A stretch of DNA of 64,000 nt, from positions 62,001-126,000 of the forward strand of contig CAZQMV010000005.1 in NCBI GenBank assembly GCA_964594635.1. Reading direction: 5' to 3'. This DNA comes from Berkiella sp964594635. GTDB lineage: Bacteria; Pseudomonadota; Gammaproteobacteria; Berkiellales; Berkiellaceae. Positions 52,327 through 61,015 of the stretch are shown here, in pieces. Numbering within the stretch: position 1 is the first letter of the stretch; every line of letters begins with the position of its first letter. The notes under the pieces were generated by a model, which ran no database searches, was not told the DNA's origin, and saw only the letters and a program-made list of their open reading frames with translations. A program made the position numbers and the translations under genes.

Positions 52327-52848
52327 TTATCTGTTGTATTCCGGATCATCCGTCCAACGACCACTACTAGGAGAAGGTTGTGGTGACTCAGGGACTGCCG
52401 AGGGGGGGGGTGGCGGTGCCACGGTTTCTTCATGCTTAGAACCCGAATTTGGCAAACTAGGGCCTTTACTTGCATTGAGATCCGGTAAAATAAGCGTCGA
52501 TTTTCTCGTTTGTCCCGATTTTTGTTGCTCAGCGCTGTAAGATTCACCAAATATATTCGTGGCGTAAGGGATCCCTATCGCAACCAATCCTAAAACGAGC
52601 AAGGTAATAGGTGTTGTCAAAGGGACCAACTTAGGGCTTTGACGATGAATTCTGTATTGCGCAATAGAAGCAAGTAGTAACGCGATACCGATGATATAAC
52701 AAGCTAGTAAAGCAAGCTTAGTCATAATGGCTACCGGGGTCATTAAACTGTCTGCGGCATCACCAATCGAAGATGCCTGCAAAGAAAACGGCACTACCAG
52801 CAGCAAAAGTAAGCTACCATATTTTTTCAAACCTGAGTAAATACGCAT
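52327..52848 (-). CDS. putative Dot/Icm IcmC/IcmD (DotE/DotP)-family membrane protein
   Basis: 173 residues. Signal-like first helix ending QASS, then two more helices (MTKLALLACYIIGIALLLAS and TPITLLVLGLVAIGIPYATNIFG) separated by AQYRIHRQSPKLVPL. The pattern of GDAADSL, helix, short basic loop with VPLTTPI, helix is like IcmD/DotP and IcmC/DotE of Legionella and Coxiella. The tail is Pro-rich (VAPPPPPSAVPESPQPSP), unusual for them. No other Dot/Icm gene is nearby. Confidence 0.45.
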   Translation of the reverse strand: MRIYSGLKKYGSLLLLLVVPFSLQASSIGDAADSLMTPVAIMTKLALLACYIIGIALLLASIAQYRIHRQSPKLVPLTTPITLLVLGLVAIGIPYATNIFGESYSAEQQKSGQTRKSTLILPDLNASKGPSLPNSGSKHEETVAPPPPPSAVPESPQPSPSSGRWTDDPEYNR

Positions 52849-52923
52849 AATATTGACTCTTCCTTTAACTATCCTAAGTCTAGTTTACAACAAAAGACTT
52901 AATGCTAAAATGCCGACCTACCG

Positions 52924-53658
52924 CTATCTACCTTGAATTAATACAGCTTGTTCGACAGCCTGTAACACTTGGGGAAATTGTTGACAGTGCGCATCTTGTT
53001 TTAAGCGCTGCAAATAGCGCCAATCCAACTGAATTGCACGTACAAAATGCTTCACTGGATCAATACCCTCAAGCCATAAACCATACCAGCCTAGCAAGTA
53101 TTCAGGATATGCCCAGGAAGGATCAGCATGTAAGGCAATTTTCACCTGATCAAGTGCCGCTGACGATTTGCCTTTAACAAAAGACCACAAACTAAGACTC
53201 GCAAAACAATAAGCAACATCGTAACCTTGCCAAGGTTGGGGTGCATTTTGGCTCAATTTAATGAGCCTTAATAAAGGTTGCGATTCTGCTTTGTTTTCAA
53301 GCTCTACATCTTGGGCCAACAAGACCGCTTTTCGCATTAATGACCACCACTTTACTTCATGATCACGCCAAAAACGTCGATGTTCGAGTGCCTCCAATAA
53401 AAACGATAAAGCAATATTTTGTTGCCCTTTCGCTTTTAATTCGACCAAGCGACACTTAAGACCCCAAAAAGTCTTATGCCAAATACCCCCCAATCCAAGC
53501 CAGCCTAAAAAGCGATATAAATATTGTATCCACACACTCACTTGTTCAAGCGGTGAAGCTCCATTTGCGCTTAATCGCTGTTGATATTGACAATAATTTT
53601 CCACTTTCGTCGTCAAATAAGAGGGCCATAGCTTTAATATCGGCCAACCGGCTTGCAA
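52924..53658 (-). CDS. hypothetical, helical TPR-like protein
   Basis: 244 residues at most, Trp-rich and all-helical. ALDQVKIALHADPSWAYPEYLLGWYGLWLEGIDPVKHF has the form of TPR repeats. The first codon is a TTG at 53658 without a ribosome site; shorter TTG or GTG starts at about 53613 and 53601 are possible. No family recognised. It follows the IcmC/IcmD-like gene's upstream region on the same strand with a 75-bp gap, so a link is possible but not shown. Confidence 0.6.
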   Translation of the reverse strand: MQAGWPILKLWPSYLTTKVENYCQYQQRLSANGASPLEQVSVWIQYLYRFLGWLGLGGIWHKTFWGLKCRLVELKAKGQQNIALSFLLEALEHRRFWRDHEVKWWSLMRKAVLLAQDVELENKAESQPLLRLIKLSQNAPQPWQGYDVAYCFASLSLWSFVKGKSSAALDQVKIALHADPSWAYPEYLLGWYGLWLEGIDPVKHFVRAIQLDWRYLQRLKQDAHCQQFPQVLQAVEQAVLIQGR

Positions 53659-53695
53659 ATGAAGTTAAAACCCACTAAGGTGACGTTATAGCGTA

Positions 53696-53748
53696 CTAGT
53701 GCACTAGCACATCCAGCTTCGCTGAAGAAGCTATGCCGGACAAGTCCG
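53696..53748. repeat. three adjacent small hairpins
   Basis: CTAGTGCACTAG (53696-53707, perfect palindrome), AGCTTC-N6-GAAGCT (53715-53732), CGGAC-AA-GTCCG (53737-53748), in 53 bp upstream of the permease gene. Looks like a structured intergenic element; could be a repeat family member elsewhere in the genome. Confidence 0.5.
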
Positions 53749-53789
53749 CCTAGTTAAGTAAATTAGTTTATTTTTTTAAAGGTAATATC

Positions 53790-55211
53790 ATGGCAACGAC
53801 TAGCACAAAACCTTATGCTCCCCCACGGGTGTTGAGCGTCTTTTCCCTAGTGATGATCAATGTCATCGCGGTTGACAGTATTCGCACCCTTCCAATGGCA
53901 GCGAGCTATGGTTTTGCCCTAGTTACCTTATATGCAATTGCAGCCGTGATGTTCTTTATTCCAACGGCATTAATTACTGCAGAGCTTGCGACCACTTGGC
54001 CTGAAAAAGGCGGTATCTATGCCTGGGTAAAAAATGCATTTGGCCCTAAATGGGGACTGTGCGTGGTCTACTTACAATGGATTTATAATGTGGTCTGGTA
54101 TCCCACGATTTTAACGCTGATTGCCAGCACCATTGCTTACCTGGTTGATCCCTTACTGGTGCAAGATGCAAGCTTTATGACCCTAGTGGTCTTGGTCACC
54201 TTTTGGGGCTGTACGCTTTTAAATTTCTTTGGCATGCGCTTGTCGAGTGCCGTCAGTACCTTTGGCTCTTTGCTTGGCACGCTCGCTCCGATGGCAATTA
54301 TTATCTTGTTAGCCTTTACCTGGTTAAATCGAGGCAATGCGCCTGAAATTGTCATGACAAGCGCCAGTCTATTCCCAAATATCAAAAGTGTTGCTGAACT
54401 CGTGTTTTTCTCCCAACTGGTTTATAGCTTGCTCGGCTTAGAAATGTCATCTGTGCATGCTTTAGAAGTTAAAAACCCTAAAAAAGATTACCCCAAAGCA
54501 CTCCTGATTTCAGCGATTATTATTTTAATCAGTTTAGTGCTTGCTTCATTAGCCGTCGCCGTTGTTGTGCCTGCTGCTAAACTCAGCAATTTAACCGGAA
54601 TTATTCAGGCTTTTACCGTATTTTCAGAAGAATTTAATGCGCCTTGGTTAGGGCCTTTAGTGGCAGGGGCTATTTTAATTGGTGGCGTATGCGCCGTTGC
54701 AACCTGGATCATAGGGCCAACTAAAGGGCTATTTGCTGCAGCAGATGATGGTTTATTACCCGACTTTTTAGCAAAAACCAATCGTTATGGCGTACCCTAT
54801 GCCATGCTCTTAACCCAAGGCATCATTTGTAGCGTACTCACATTGGTTTATATTTTGTTACCCACCGTTGAGGGCGCCTATTTTGCTTTATCTGTGATGG
54901 CTTCCCAGCTCTCATTATTGATGTACACCATCTTATTTGCCGCAGCTATTCGATTACGATATACCCAACCCAATACGCCGCGCTCCTTCAAAATTCCTGG
55001 CAAGAACTGGGGAATGTGGTTAGTGGCGGGTTCCGGGATCTTCATCAGCTTAGCCGTCGTTGTTCTGGGGTTTTTCCCTCCCAGTTCCAAAATCGATGTG
55101 GGTGATATTGTATTGTATGAAGCGGTGATTATAGGTGGGATAACCCTTATCTTATTACCTCTGTTTTTTATTCATGGTAGAAAGCGTAACAGCTATATCA
55201 CCGCATATTGA
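53790..55211 (+). CDS. APC-superfamily amino acid permease
   Basis: 473 residues, 12 helices. PTALITAELATTWPEKGGIYAWVKNAFGP is the APC motif, closest in feel to the glutamate:GABA antiporter group common in Legionellales. Substrate not told by sequence. Ribosome site AAAGGTAA precedes 53790. Its end overlaps the convergent OYE gene by 19 bp. Confidence 0.87.
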   Translation: MATTSTKPYAPPRVLSVFSLVMINVIAVDSIRTLPMAASYGFALVTLYAIAAVMFFIPTALITAELATTWPEKGGIYAWVKNAFGPKWGLCVVYLQWIYNVVWYPTILTLIASTIAYLVDPLLVQDASFMTLVVLVTFWGCTLLNFFGMRLSSAVSTFGSLLGTLAPMAIIILLAFTWLNRGNAPEIVMTSASLFPNIKSVAELVFFSQLVYSLLGLEMSSVHALEVKNPKKDYPKALLISAIIILISLVLASLAVAVVVPAAKLSNLTGIIQAFTVFSEEFNAPWLGPLVAGAILIGGVCAVATWIIGPTKGLFAAADDGLLPDFLAKTNRYGVPYAMLLTQGIICSVLTLVYILLPTVEGAYFALSVMASQLSLLMYTILFAAAIRLRYTQPNTPRSFKIPGKNWGMWLVAGSGIFISLAVVVLGFFPPSSKIDVGDIVLYEAVIIGGITLILLPLFFIHGRKRNSYITAY

Positions 55212-56257
55212 ACTGGCCAATTCATCGGTTGCGCTAATTCTTTAGCCGCATGTAAAGGAAAATAAGGATCATTTAACATTCCCCGGGCAAGTAACACAAA
55301 ATCTGCTTGCCCATTGCGAATGATATGATCCGCTTGAGAAGCAGATACAATCATACCGACTGCTGCGGTCGCAACTTTGGCTTCAAGGCGGATCTTTTCT
55401 GCGAAGGCGGTTTGATAGCCCGCGCCAGTTGGGATTGCAACGTTAGCAAGGTTTCCGCCACTTGAACAATCGACCACATCGACACCCTTGTCTTTTAAAC
55501 GCTGGCTTAATAACACGGAATCTGCCAGGGTCCAGCCGTTTTCTTGCCAATCTGTTGCTGATATCCTGACAAAAAGCGGATAATCATCAGGCCACACCTC
55601 ACGTACCGCTTCAACCACTTCTAATAAGAATCGAATGCGATTTTCAAAACTGCCACCATAACTATCCATGCGACAATTACTTAACGGCGAAAGAAATTCA
55701 TGCAACAAATATCCATGAGCACTATGTATTTCAAGGAGTTTAAAATTGGCCCTAACAGCCCGCTTGGTCGCCTCTTTAAATGCTTCAACAATTTCTTGGA
55801 TCTCAATTTTATCGAGCGCAACAGGCATCAATGATTCTGTCGTAAAGGGTATCGCTGAGGGTGCGACGACTTGCCAACCATTTTGACTTTGCAAAATTCC
55901 ACCACCTCCCTCCCACGGAAGCATTGTGCTCCCTTTTCTGCCTGCATGCGCAAGCTGGATACCGGGGATTGCACCTTGTTTGCTAATAAAATGGGTAATG
56001 CATTGTAAATACGCAATATGTTCATCTGACCAAATGCCTAAATCATAAGGTGATATTCGTCCATTGGGTGTTACCGCCGTTGCTTCGGTAAACACCACCG
56101 CAGCGCCACCTACCGCGCGGCTACCTAAATGCACTAAATGCCACTCATTTGCAAAACCCTCCGTGGAGGAATATTGGCACATAGGTGAAACTCCAATGCG
56201 ATTTCGCAAAGTAATGCCTCGAAGGGTAAGCGGCGAAAATAGGTGCAGATCCGACAT
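55193..56257 (-). CDS. NADH:flavin oxidoreductase, old yellow enzyme family
   Basis: 354 residues, FMN TIM barrel of the YqjM type. RNRIGVSPMCQYSS, FTEATAVTPNGRISP, IQLAHAGRKGS, and EIHSAHGYLLHEFLSPLSN with the catalytic region are complete. It reduces activated C=C bonds with NADPH. Single gene. The 266-bp spacer to the SDR gene holds nothing else clear. Confidence 0.93.
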   Translation of the reverse strand: MSDLHLFSPLTLRGITLRNRIGVSPMCQYSSTEGFANEWHLVHLGSRAVGGAAVVFTEATAVTPNGRISPYDLGIWSDEHIAYLQCITHFISKQGAIPGIQLAHAGRKGSTMLPWEGGGGILQSQNGWQVVAPSAIPFTTESLMPVALDKIEIQEIVEAFKEATKRAVRANFKLLEIHSAHGYLLHEFLSPLSNCRMDSYGGSFENRIRFLLEVVEAVREVWPDDYPLFVRISATDWQENGWTLADSVLLSQRLKDKGVDVVDCSSGGNLANVAIPTGAGYQTAFAEKIRLEAKVATAAVGMIVSASQADHIIRNGQADFVLLARGMLNDPYFPLHAAKELAQPMNWPVQYAVI

Positions 56258-56523
56258 AATAAACTCTTTGCTTTAACCAAACTGAATGTGCGCAATCATA
56301 CCCTAAAAAGCAACCGAGCCTAAGTGTTAGTTTCTTGGCTTTATTGGCCTAAACAATAATTTAATCCCCTTTTTGTGCTCCTAGGGCTTAATGAACAAAT
56401 GGCATTATGGTAAGGTGGGCACCCATTGCTATAACGGCAAAGTTGGGAGAAACGGAAGCGAGCGATTGGTCAAAATGGAGGGCATGAGTAGCATTTTTGT
56501 TAAAAAGTTCAAAGGTAAGTAGT

Positions 56524-57315
56524 ATGAATCGTCGCCTAGAGAATAAAGTTGCCTTAATCATTGGTGCCAGTAAAGGTATCGGTAGAGGCATCGCCAAAGT
56601 ATTTGCAGAAGAAGGGGCGAAACTGTTAGTGGTTGCGCGCAATGAAAGCGCCTTAAAAAGCCTCGTTGCCGAATTATCCGGCCCTAATGAGCGAGTTCAA
56701 TTTTACGTGGGTGATATGGGCAATGAAGCGGATATGCAAAATGCGGCTCAGAAAACCCTTGAATTTTACGGCAAAATTGACATTCTGTGCGCGAATGCTG
56801 GCATTTACCCTGAAAACTGGCTCGGCCAAATGACCCTAGCTCAATGGAATGAAGTGATATTAACCAACTTAACGGGCGTATTTCTCGCCACCAATGCTTG
56901 CATCCCATCGATGAAAGAACAAAAGTATGGGAGGATTGTCATTACCTCTTCTATCTCAGGCCCCAAAGTCGGGTTGCCGGGTTTTTCTCATTACACTGCT
57001 TCAAAAGCTGGGATCTGCGGCTTTATCAAAACCGCAGCCATCGAATTAGCGAAATACAACATTACGGTCAATGCCATTGAGCCTGGCAACATCATCACTG
57101 AAAGCTTAGAAGAAATGGGAGCCGAACATATCGACTCTATTAAAAAGGATATTCCGATGGGCCACTTAGGCACAGTTGAAGATATTGGTTATTCCACTTT
57201 GTTCTTGGCATCGGATGAAGCAAAATTTATCACAGGGCAAACCCTCGTCGTCGATGGTGGTCAAGTCTTACCCCAATCCAATTTTCTACCTTACAGTTTT
57301 GAAGACAGCCAATAA
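56524..57315 (+). CDS. SDR-family oxidoreductase (FabG-like)
   Basis: 263 residues. NAD(P) site ALIIGASKGIGRGIAKVFA, CANAGIYPENW, catalytic Ser in VITSSISGPK and YTASKAG (YxxxK). Close to 3-oxoacyl-ACP reductases, but a lone gene, so the substrate may be different. Start at 56524 with AAGGTAAG upstream. Confidence 0.9.
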   Translation: MNRRLENKVALIIGASKGIGRGIAKVFAEEGAKLLVVARNESALKSLVAELSGPNERVQFYVGDMGNEADMQNAAQKTLEFYGKIDILCANAGIYPENWLGQMTLAQWNEVILTNLTGVFLATNACIPSMKEQKYGRIVITSSISGPKVGLPGFSHYTASKAGICGFIKTAAIELAKYNITVNAIEPGNIITESLEEMGAEHIDSIKKDIPMGHLGTVEDIGYSTLFLASDEAKFITGQTLVVDGGQVLPQSNFLPYSFEDSQ

Positions 57316-57430
57316 TCTTTTCTTAAAATGGGACCTTACACACAAAGGCCGCTAAGCGCCCAAAGATATTACCTTGCCTTGGATTTTGAGGTATCATTCA
57401 ACCCTCATTATTCCAGAAGGAACTAAGGGA

Positions 57431-58093
57431 ATGTTAAATTTGCTGTTATTTCTAGGCAGCTGTGCCTTAATTGCAGGCTTTGCTTGGTTTTTCTCGCGTT
57501 TGGGACAAGGCGGTCTCACAGCGTGGATTGCTATATTAAGTTTGTTAGCAAATTTATTTGTCTTAAAGCAAATTGATCTCTTGGGGCTTAACGCTACCGC
57601 CAGCGACATCTTTGCCATTGGCAACCTTCTCGCTTTAAATTTATTACAAGAAAAATATGGTCGGCAAGCAACTCAAAGTGCCATCTGGACCAGCTTTAGT
57701 TGCCTATTATTTTTTGTGATCATGTCACAAATTCATTTGCACTATGAACCCAGCCTTTATGATAATTCACAAAATTCTTACTCACTGATCCTGGCTGCAA
57801 CACCTCGCATGATGGTTGCATCACTGTTTACTTTCCTGCTGATCGATCAATTTGACAGCCGCTTTTATCGGTATATGCGCCAACGTTTACCTCAAGTTTC
57901 GATGATTCTAGTAAGCGCGATGACGATGTGCGTTAGTCAAACACTCGATTCCATACTCTGTAACACGCTAGGGCTTTATGGCGTAGTGGAAGCTCTGATA
58001 GAAATTATTCTGGTGAGTGTTGCTATCAAGGTGCTTGCCATTGCCAGCACCATTCCTTGGGCTTTTGCCTCACGAAAATTATTTAGCCAATGA
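57431..58093 (+). CDS. yhhQ: queuosine precursor transporter YhhQ
   Basis: 220 residues, six to seven helices. The VUT_1/DUF165 features are visible: LNATASDIFAIGNLLALNLLQEKYGRQ, FLLIDQFDSRFYRY and SQTLDSILCNTLGLYG. It imports queuosine precursors. Start 57431 has AAGGAA upstream. Overlaps tgt as ATGA, so the two are coupled; see the tgt entry for the likely substrate. Confidence 0.92.
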   Translation: MLNLLLFLGSCALIAGFAWFFSRLGQGGLTAWIAILSLLANLFVLKQIDLLGLNATASDIFAIGNLLALNLLQEKYGRQATQSAIWTSFSCLLFFVIMSQIHLHYEPSLYDNSQNSYSLILAATPRMMVASLFTFLLIDQFDSRFYRYMRQRLPQVSMILVSAMTMCVSQTLDSILCNTLGLYGVVEALIEIILVSVAIKVLAIASTIPWAFASRKLFSQ

Positions 58094-59250
58094 TGTTACA
58101 CGAAACAAAAGAAACAATTAAAGACACCTTTCGTTTTGAAGTACTCTACCAATCAAAACATTCGCGCGCGCGCGTGGGACGCATCATCACGCCTCATGGC
58201 GTGATTAATACGCCTAATTTTGTCGCAGTTGGCACCAATGGCTCATTAAAAGCTTTGCACAATCACGATCATCAAGAACTTGATGTACAGTTGATGTTTT
58301 GTAATACCTACCACTTGATGGTACAACCCGGCACCGCCTTAATTAAAGCGTGTGGTGGTTTACATCAATTTATCAATCGGCAACAGCCGATTATTACCGA
58401 CTCCGGTGGTTTTCAAGTTTTTAGCTTGGCATATGGCAATGTTGCCAAAGAACTTAAAGGCCAAGGCGGCAAAAAACATCCGCCTTCGATTATGAAAGTC
58501 ACTGAAGAAGGCGTGAATTTTCGCTCATACCGCGATGGTGCAAAAATCTTTTTATCACCAGAAACTTCGGTCTTGGCTCAAAAAGATTTAGGCTCGGATA
58601 TTATTATTCCGCTAGACGAACTACTGCCTTATCATGTTGATGATGCGAAACTCAAAGCCTCTTTTGATCGCACCCACCGCTGGGAATTGCGCTCATTAAA
58701 CGAACATCTTAAAAACCGCCAAAACCAAGCGATGTTTGCGGTCGTGCATGGTGGCACCGATTTGAACTTACGCCAAAAAAGTTGTGCCATTTTGAGTCAA
58801 GAAGCCTTCGATGGTTTTGCGATTGGCGGCTCGCTCGGTTGCGATCATTCGCAATTACATGAAACCGTTGGCGGTACGCTCCCACACTTGCCACCTGATG
58901 CACCTGTGCATTTATTAGGCGTGGGCGATATCGACTCCATTAATCACTGCATACCATTTGGTATTGATACCTTCGATAGTTCTTATCCCAGTAAAGTTGC
59001 ACGCCATGGCATGATCTTAACTAATGAAGGCCCAATTAAAATCACCCGTTTGCAATATGCACGTGAATTGATTCCACTGGAGCCTGATTGCCCTTGCTCT
59101 ACTTGCAAGCACTATACGCGCGCTTATATTCATCATTTGTTTAAAGCAAAAGAACCTTCTGCAGCAAGCCTTGCCACCTGGCACAATATTCGTTTTATGA
59201 CCCGCTGGATGGAAAAAATCCGCACCGAGATTTTGTGTGGGTTGATATAA
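58090..59250 (+). CDS. tgt: queuine tRNA-ribosyltransferase, chlamydial type
   Basis: 386 residues. It exchanges G34 in GUN-anticodon tRNAs. ITDSGGFQVFSL and the nucleophile segment IIPLDELLPYHVDD are present, and the zinc site CPCSTCKHYTRAYIHHLF. It differs from standard bacterial Tgt: after SLAYGNVAKELK comes a longer insert, GSDIIIPLDELLP replaces the usual SDIVMxFDEC, and GFAIGGSLG replaces GLAVGEP-type sequence. From memory, these match Chlamydia Tgt, which has been shown to use queuine itself. With yhhQ upstream this suggests direct salvage of host queuine. Confidence 0.93.
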   Translation: MMLHETKETIKDTFRFEVLYQSKHSRARVGRIITPHGVINTPNFVAVGTNGSLKALHNHDHQELDVQLMFCNTYHLMVQPGTALIKACGGLHQFINRQQPIITDSGGFQVFSLAYGNVAKELKGQGGKKHPPSIMKVTEEGVNFRSYRDGAKIFLSPETSVLAQKDLGSDIIIPLDELLPYHVDDAKLKASFDRTHRWELRSLNEHLKNRQNQAMFAVVHGGTDLNLRQKSCAILSQEAFDGFAIGGSLGCDHSQLHETVGGTLPHLPPDAPVHLLGVGDIDSINHCIPFGIDTFDSSYPSKVARHGMILTNEGPIKITRLQYARELIPLEPDCPCSTCKHYTRAYIHHLFKAKEPSAASLATWHNIRFMTRWMEKIRTEILCGLI

Positions 59251-59268
59251 TCATGGCGCAGTCTTCTT

Positions 59269-59340
59269 AAATCCCCCACTCGCTAACGCTCGTCGCCCCC
59301 TTTACAAAGTGGGCTACTGTTCGCTTCGCTCACGGTTGCG
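59269..59340. repeat. dispersed intergenic repeat, copy 2
   Basis: AAATCCCCCACTCGCTAACG, then CGCCCCCTTTACAAAGTGGGC, then TACTGTTCGCTTCGCTCACGG. The first 45 bp match the reverse complement of 62101-62149 closely, and the end matches copy 1 at 46778. Lies just after tgt. Confidence 0.75.
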
Positions 59341-59405
59341 ATAGCTCAAATAAGATATTTCTAAATATTAGGCCACTGCGATGCGAGCATGAGCGGGGGA
59401 TTTAC

Positions 59406-59435
59406 AAAAAAAAAGGGAGCCAAGGCTCCCTTTTT
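59406..59435 (-). terminator. terminator of the outer membrane protein gene
   Basis: Stem GGGAGCC (59415-59421), loop AA, GGCTCCC (59424-59430), flanked by A- and T-runs; on the - strand it ends the 59458 gene. Confidence 0.92.
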
Positions 59436-59457
59436 CTTAGTTTGAAGTAAGTAGTAC

Positions 59458-60477
59458 TTACGCGTCTGCACCACCGATACGAACTTGGAAGAAAGGTCCA
59501 ATTCGGCCGAAGTCGTTGGTTGAGCCCGTGTTAGCAGCAAAGCCTTCAACAGCGCCACCCGCTTGAATCGCGTTGTTATAAGCGGTGTTACCATTCTTGA
59601 ACGCATTGAAGATATTCAAGTAACGCACGCCCAAGCTCATGCCCACTGTCATCCCATTGCAGTCGGTACGAATGCGGTTGCAATAATCAATACCAAAGGA
59701 AATATCTAATTTACCCAGAACAGATTTACTATCATCTGGTTGATATTGATAGAATAAATCTTCACCAACATACAAGGCTTGATCAAATTCGTTGTTCGCA
59801 TACAATAACGTCGTCATGGCACCCATGAATACGCTAAAGTGGCAATAATTCTGTGAAGGGAAAGCACGCGCCATGACCGAAACACCAGGACCAAAGCCTT
59901 TCACTTCATTTTCTGTGCTACGGAAACGATTTGGCACACCTGCTTGTGATTGGTATTCTTCGCTGTTTCTTTCAATTTTATCCCATTCAAAGAAACCACC
60001 TAAATCTAAGCTAAAATGGCGACCAACATTCAAACCACGGCTTAAGCCAAGACGAAATTCGTCAGATTTGGTTTCTACATCCATGCTTCCATTAGTGATA
60101 GCGCCGTTACCAGCAAGAGGGATGCCAAGGTTTCGCACACCAGACGTTGCTGCGCTATCATCACCACGGAAGTGATCATAGTACATAAAGAAGTGAGTTT
60201 TTGAACCGCAGAAACGATGGGTTAAACCAATCCCATAATCAAATTCCCAATCAGGATCGATAAAGGTGTGACGACGGTAACCATCACCTGGTGTTCCAGG
60301 AACAGTTGAAGGTGCTAATAAAATATCACCATAACTTAAACCATCATTGGTCGTTTTAGAGTAGGTGCCGGTTAATAACAATGCAGTACGACCCAATGCC
60401 GCATCGTAAGCTTGTACTGTGCCAACGATACTTAATGCCATCACTGCGCCGAAAGTAACTTGGAGTGCTTTTTTCAT
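59458..60477 (-). CDS. Legionella-type major outer membrane protein (porin)
   Basis: 339 residues with signal peptide MKKALQVTFGAVMALSIVGT ending at VQA. Beta-barrel pattern with alternating strands and aromatic girdles, several Cys (HRFCGSK, YCHFSVF, DYCNRIRTDC) as in Legionella MOMP/Lpg1974 proteins, and a final strand FGRIGPFFQVRIGG. It should be an abundant disulfide-linked porin. Long structured leader upstream (60478-60655). Confidence 0.8.
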   Translation of the reverse strand: MKKALQVTFGAVMALSIVGTVQAYDAALGRTALLLTGTYSKTTNDGLSYGDILLAPSTVPGTPGDGYRRHTFIDPDWEFDYGIGLTHRFCGSKTHFFMYYDHFRGDDSAATSGVRNLGIPLAGNGAITNGSMDVETKSDEFRLGLSRGLNVGRHFSLDLGGFFEWDKIERNSEEYQSQAGVPNRFRSTENEVKGFGPGVSVMARAFPSQNYCHFSVFMGAMTTLLYANNEFDQALYVGEDLFYQYQPDDSKSVLGKLDISFGIDYCNRIRTDCNGMTVGMSLGVRYLNIFNAFKNGNTAYNNAIQAGGAVEGFAANTGSTNDFGRIGPFFQVRIGGADA

Positions 60478-60573
60478 GAAAGATCCTTATAAAGTCCTAA
60501 AAGAAAAACGAAACCGTTCCATTCCAGGGCGAAGCTTCCTGCTTACACACTCGCACCCACTTTTTTCTTACCT

Positions 60574-60655
60574 CTGTCGAAAAATTAGCCCACAAGTTAT
60601 TAGCTTTTCAACTAATTGAAAATGCACTTCTTTCCACTTCACTTTCTTTCGACAG
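60574..60655 (-). promoter_or_regulatory. structured 5' leader of the porin gene
   Basis: CTGTCGAAA (60574-60582) pairs with TTTCGACAG (60647-60655), enclosing a perfect hairpin TTTTCAA-CTAA-TTGAAAA (60605-60622). About 100-180 nt before the start codon, within a 380-bp spacer. A clear promoter could not be fixed. The rest of the spacer, 60656-60820, shows nothing else. Confidence 0.55.
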
Positions 60656-60820
60656 CAGTAAAAAAAACGATACAAAAAAATAAAGGAATTAGAGATAGAC
60701 TAGCATACGATTCGGGAAGTTACACAAAATGCAAGGGAAATGAAGAGAAATATTCAGAAAATTAGTTTGATAACTTTTTTGAAAAAGGTGGTGGCGGGGA
60801 ATTTTTTTCGGTGAGACATA

Positions 60821-60858
60821 AGTTGTTGTAATGCTTACCTTGCAAGCTAACAACAACT
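60821..60858. repeat. hairpin next to tRNA-Lys
   Basis: AGTTGTTGT (60821-60829) pairs with ACAACAACT (60850-60858), with an inner GCTT/AAGC pair. Directly after the tRNA-Lys 3' end; without a T-run, so possibly a processing signal or Rho-dependent end. Confidence 0.5.
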
Positions 60859-60860
60859 AA

Positions 60861-60936
60861 TGGTGGGCCGTGATGGATTCGAACCATCGACCAATAGATT
60901 AAAAGTCTACTGCTCTACCGACTGAGCTAACGGCCC
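60861..60936 (-). tRNA. tRNA-Lys (TTT)
   Basis: 76 nt with encoded CCA. Acceptor GGGCCGT / ACGGCCC, anticodon loop CTTTTAA reading TTT, D-loop TAGCTCAGTCGGTAGAGC and T-loop GGTTCGAATCC. Alone between the porin and the basic-tailed membrane protein. Confidence 0.97.
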
Positions 60937-61015
60937 CACAACTTAAGGGCCGTATCATACCGTAAATTAATAAAATAACAAGTTAAGGCGACATCAAATT
61001 ATTGCAGTAAATAAC

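Noticed and set aside
52288..52386. A 32-residue frame with AGGGAGG upstream
   Set aside because: It runs straight through the terminator hairpin of the opposite gene; coding is unlikely.
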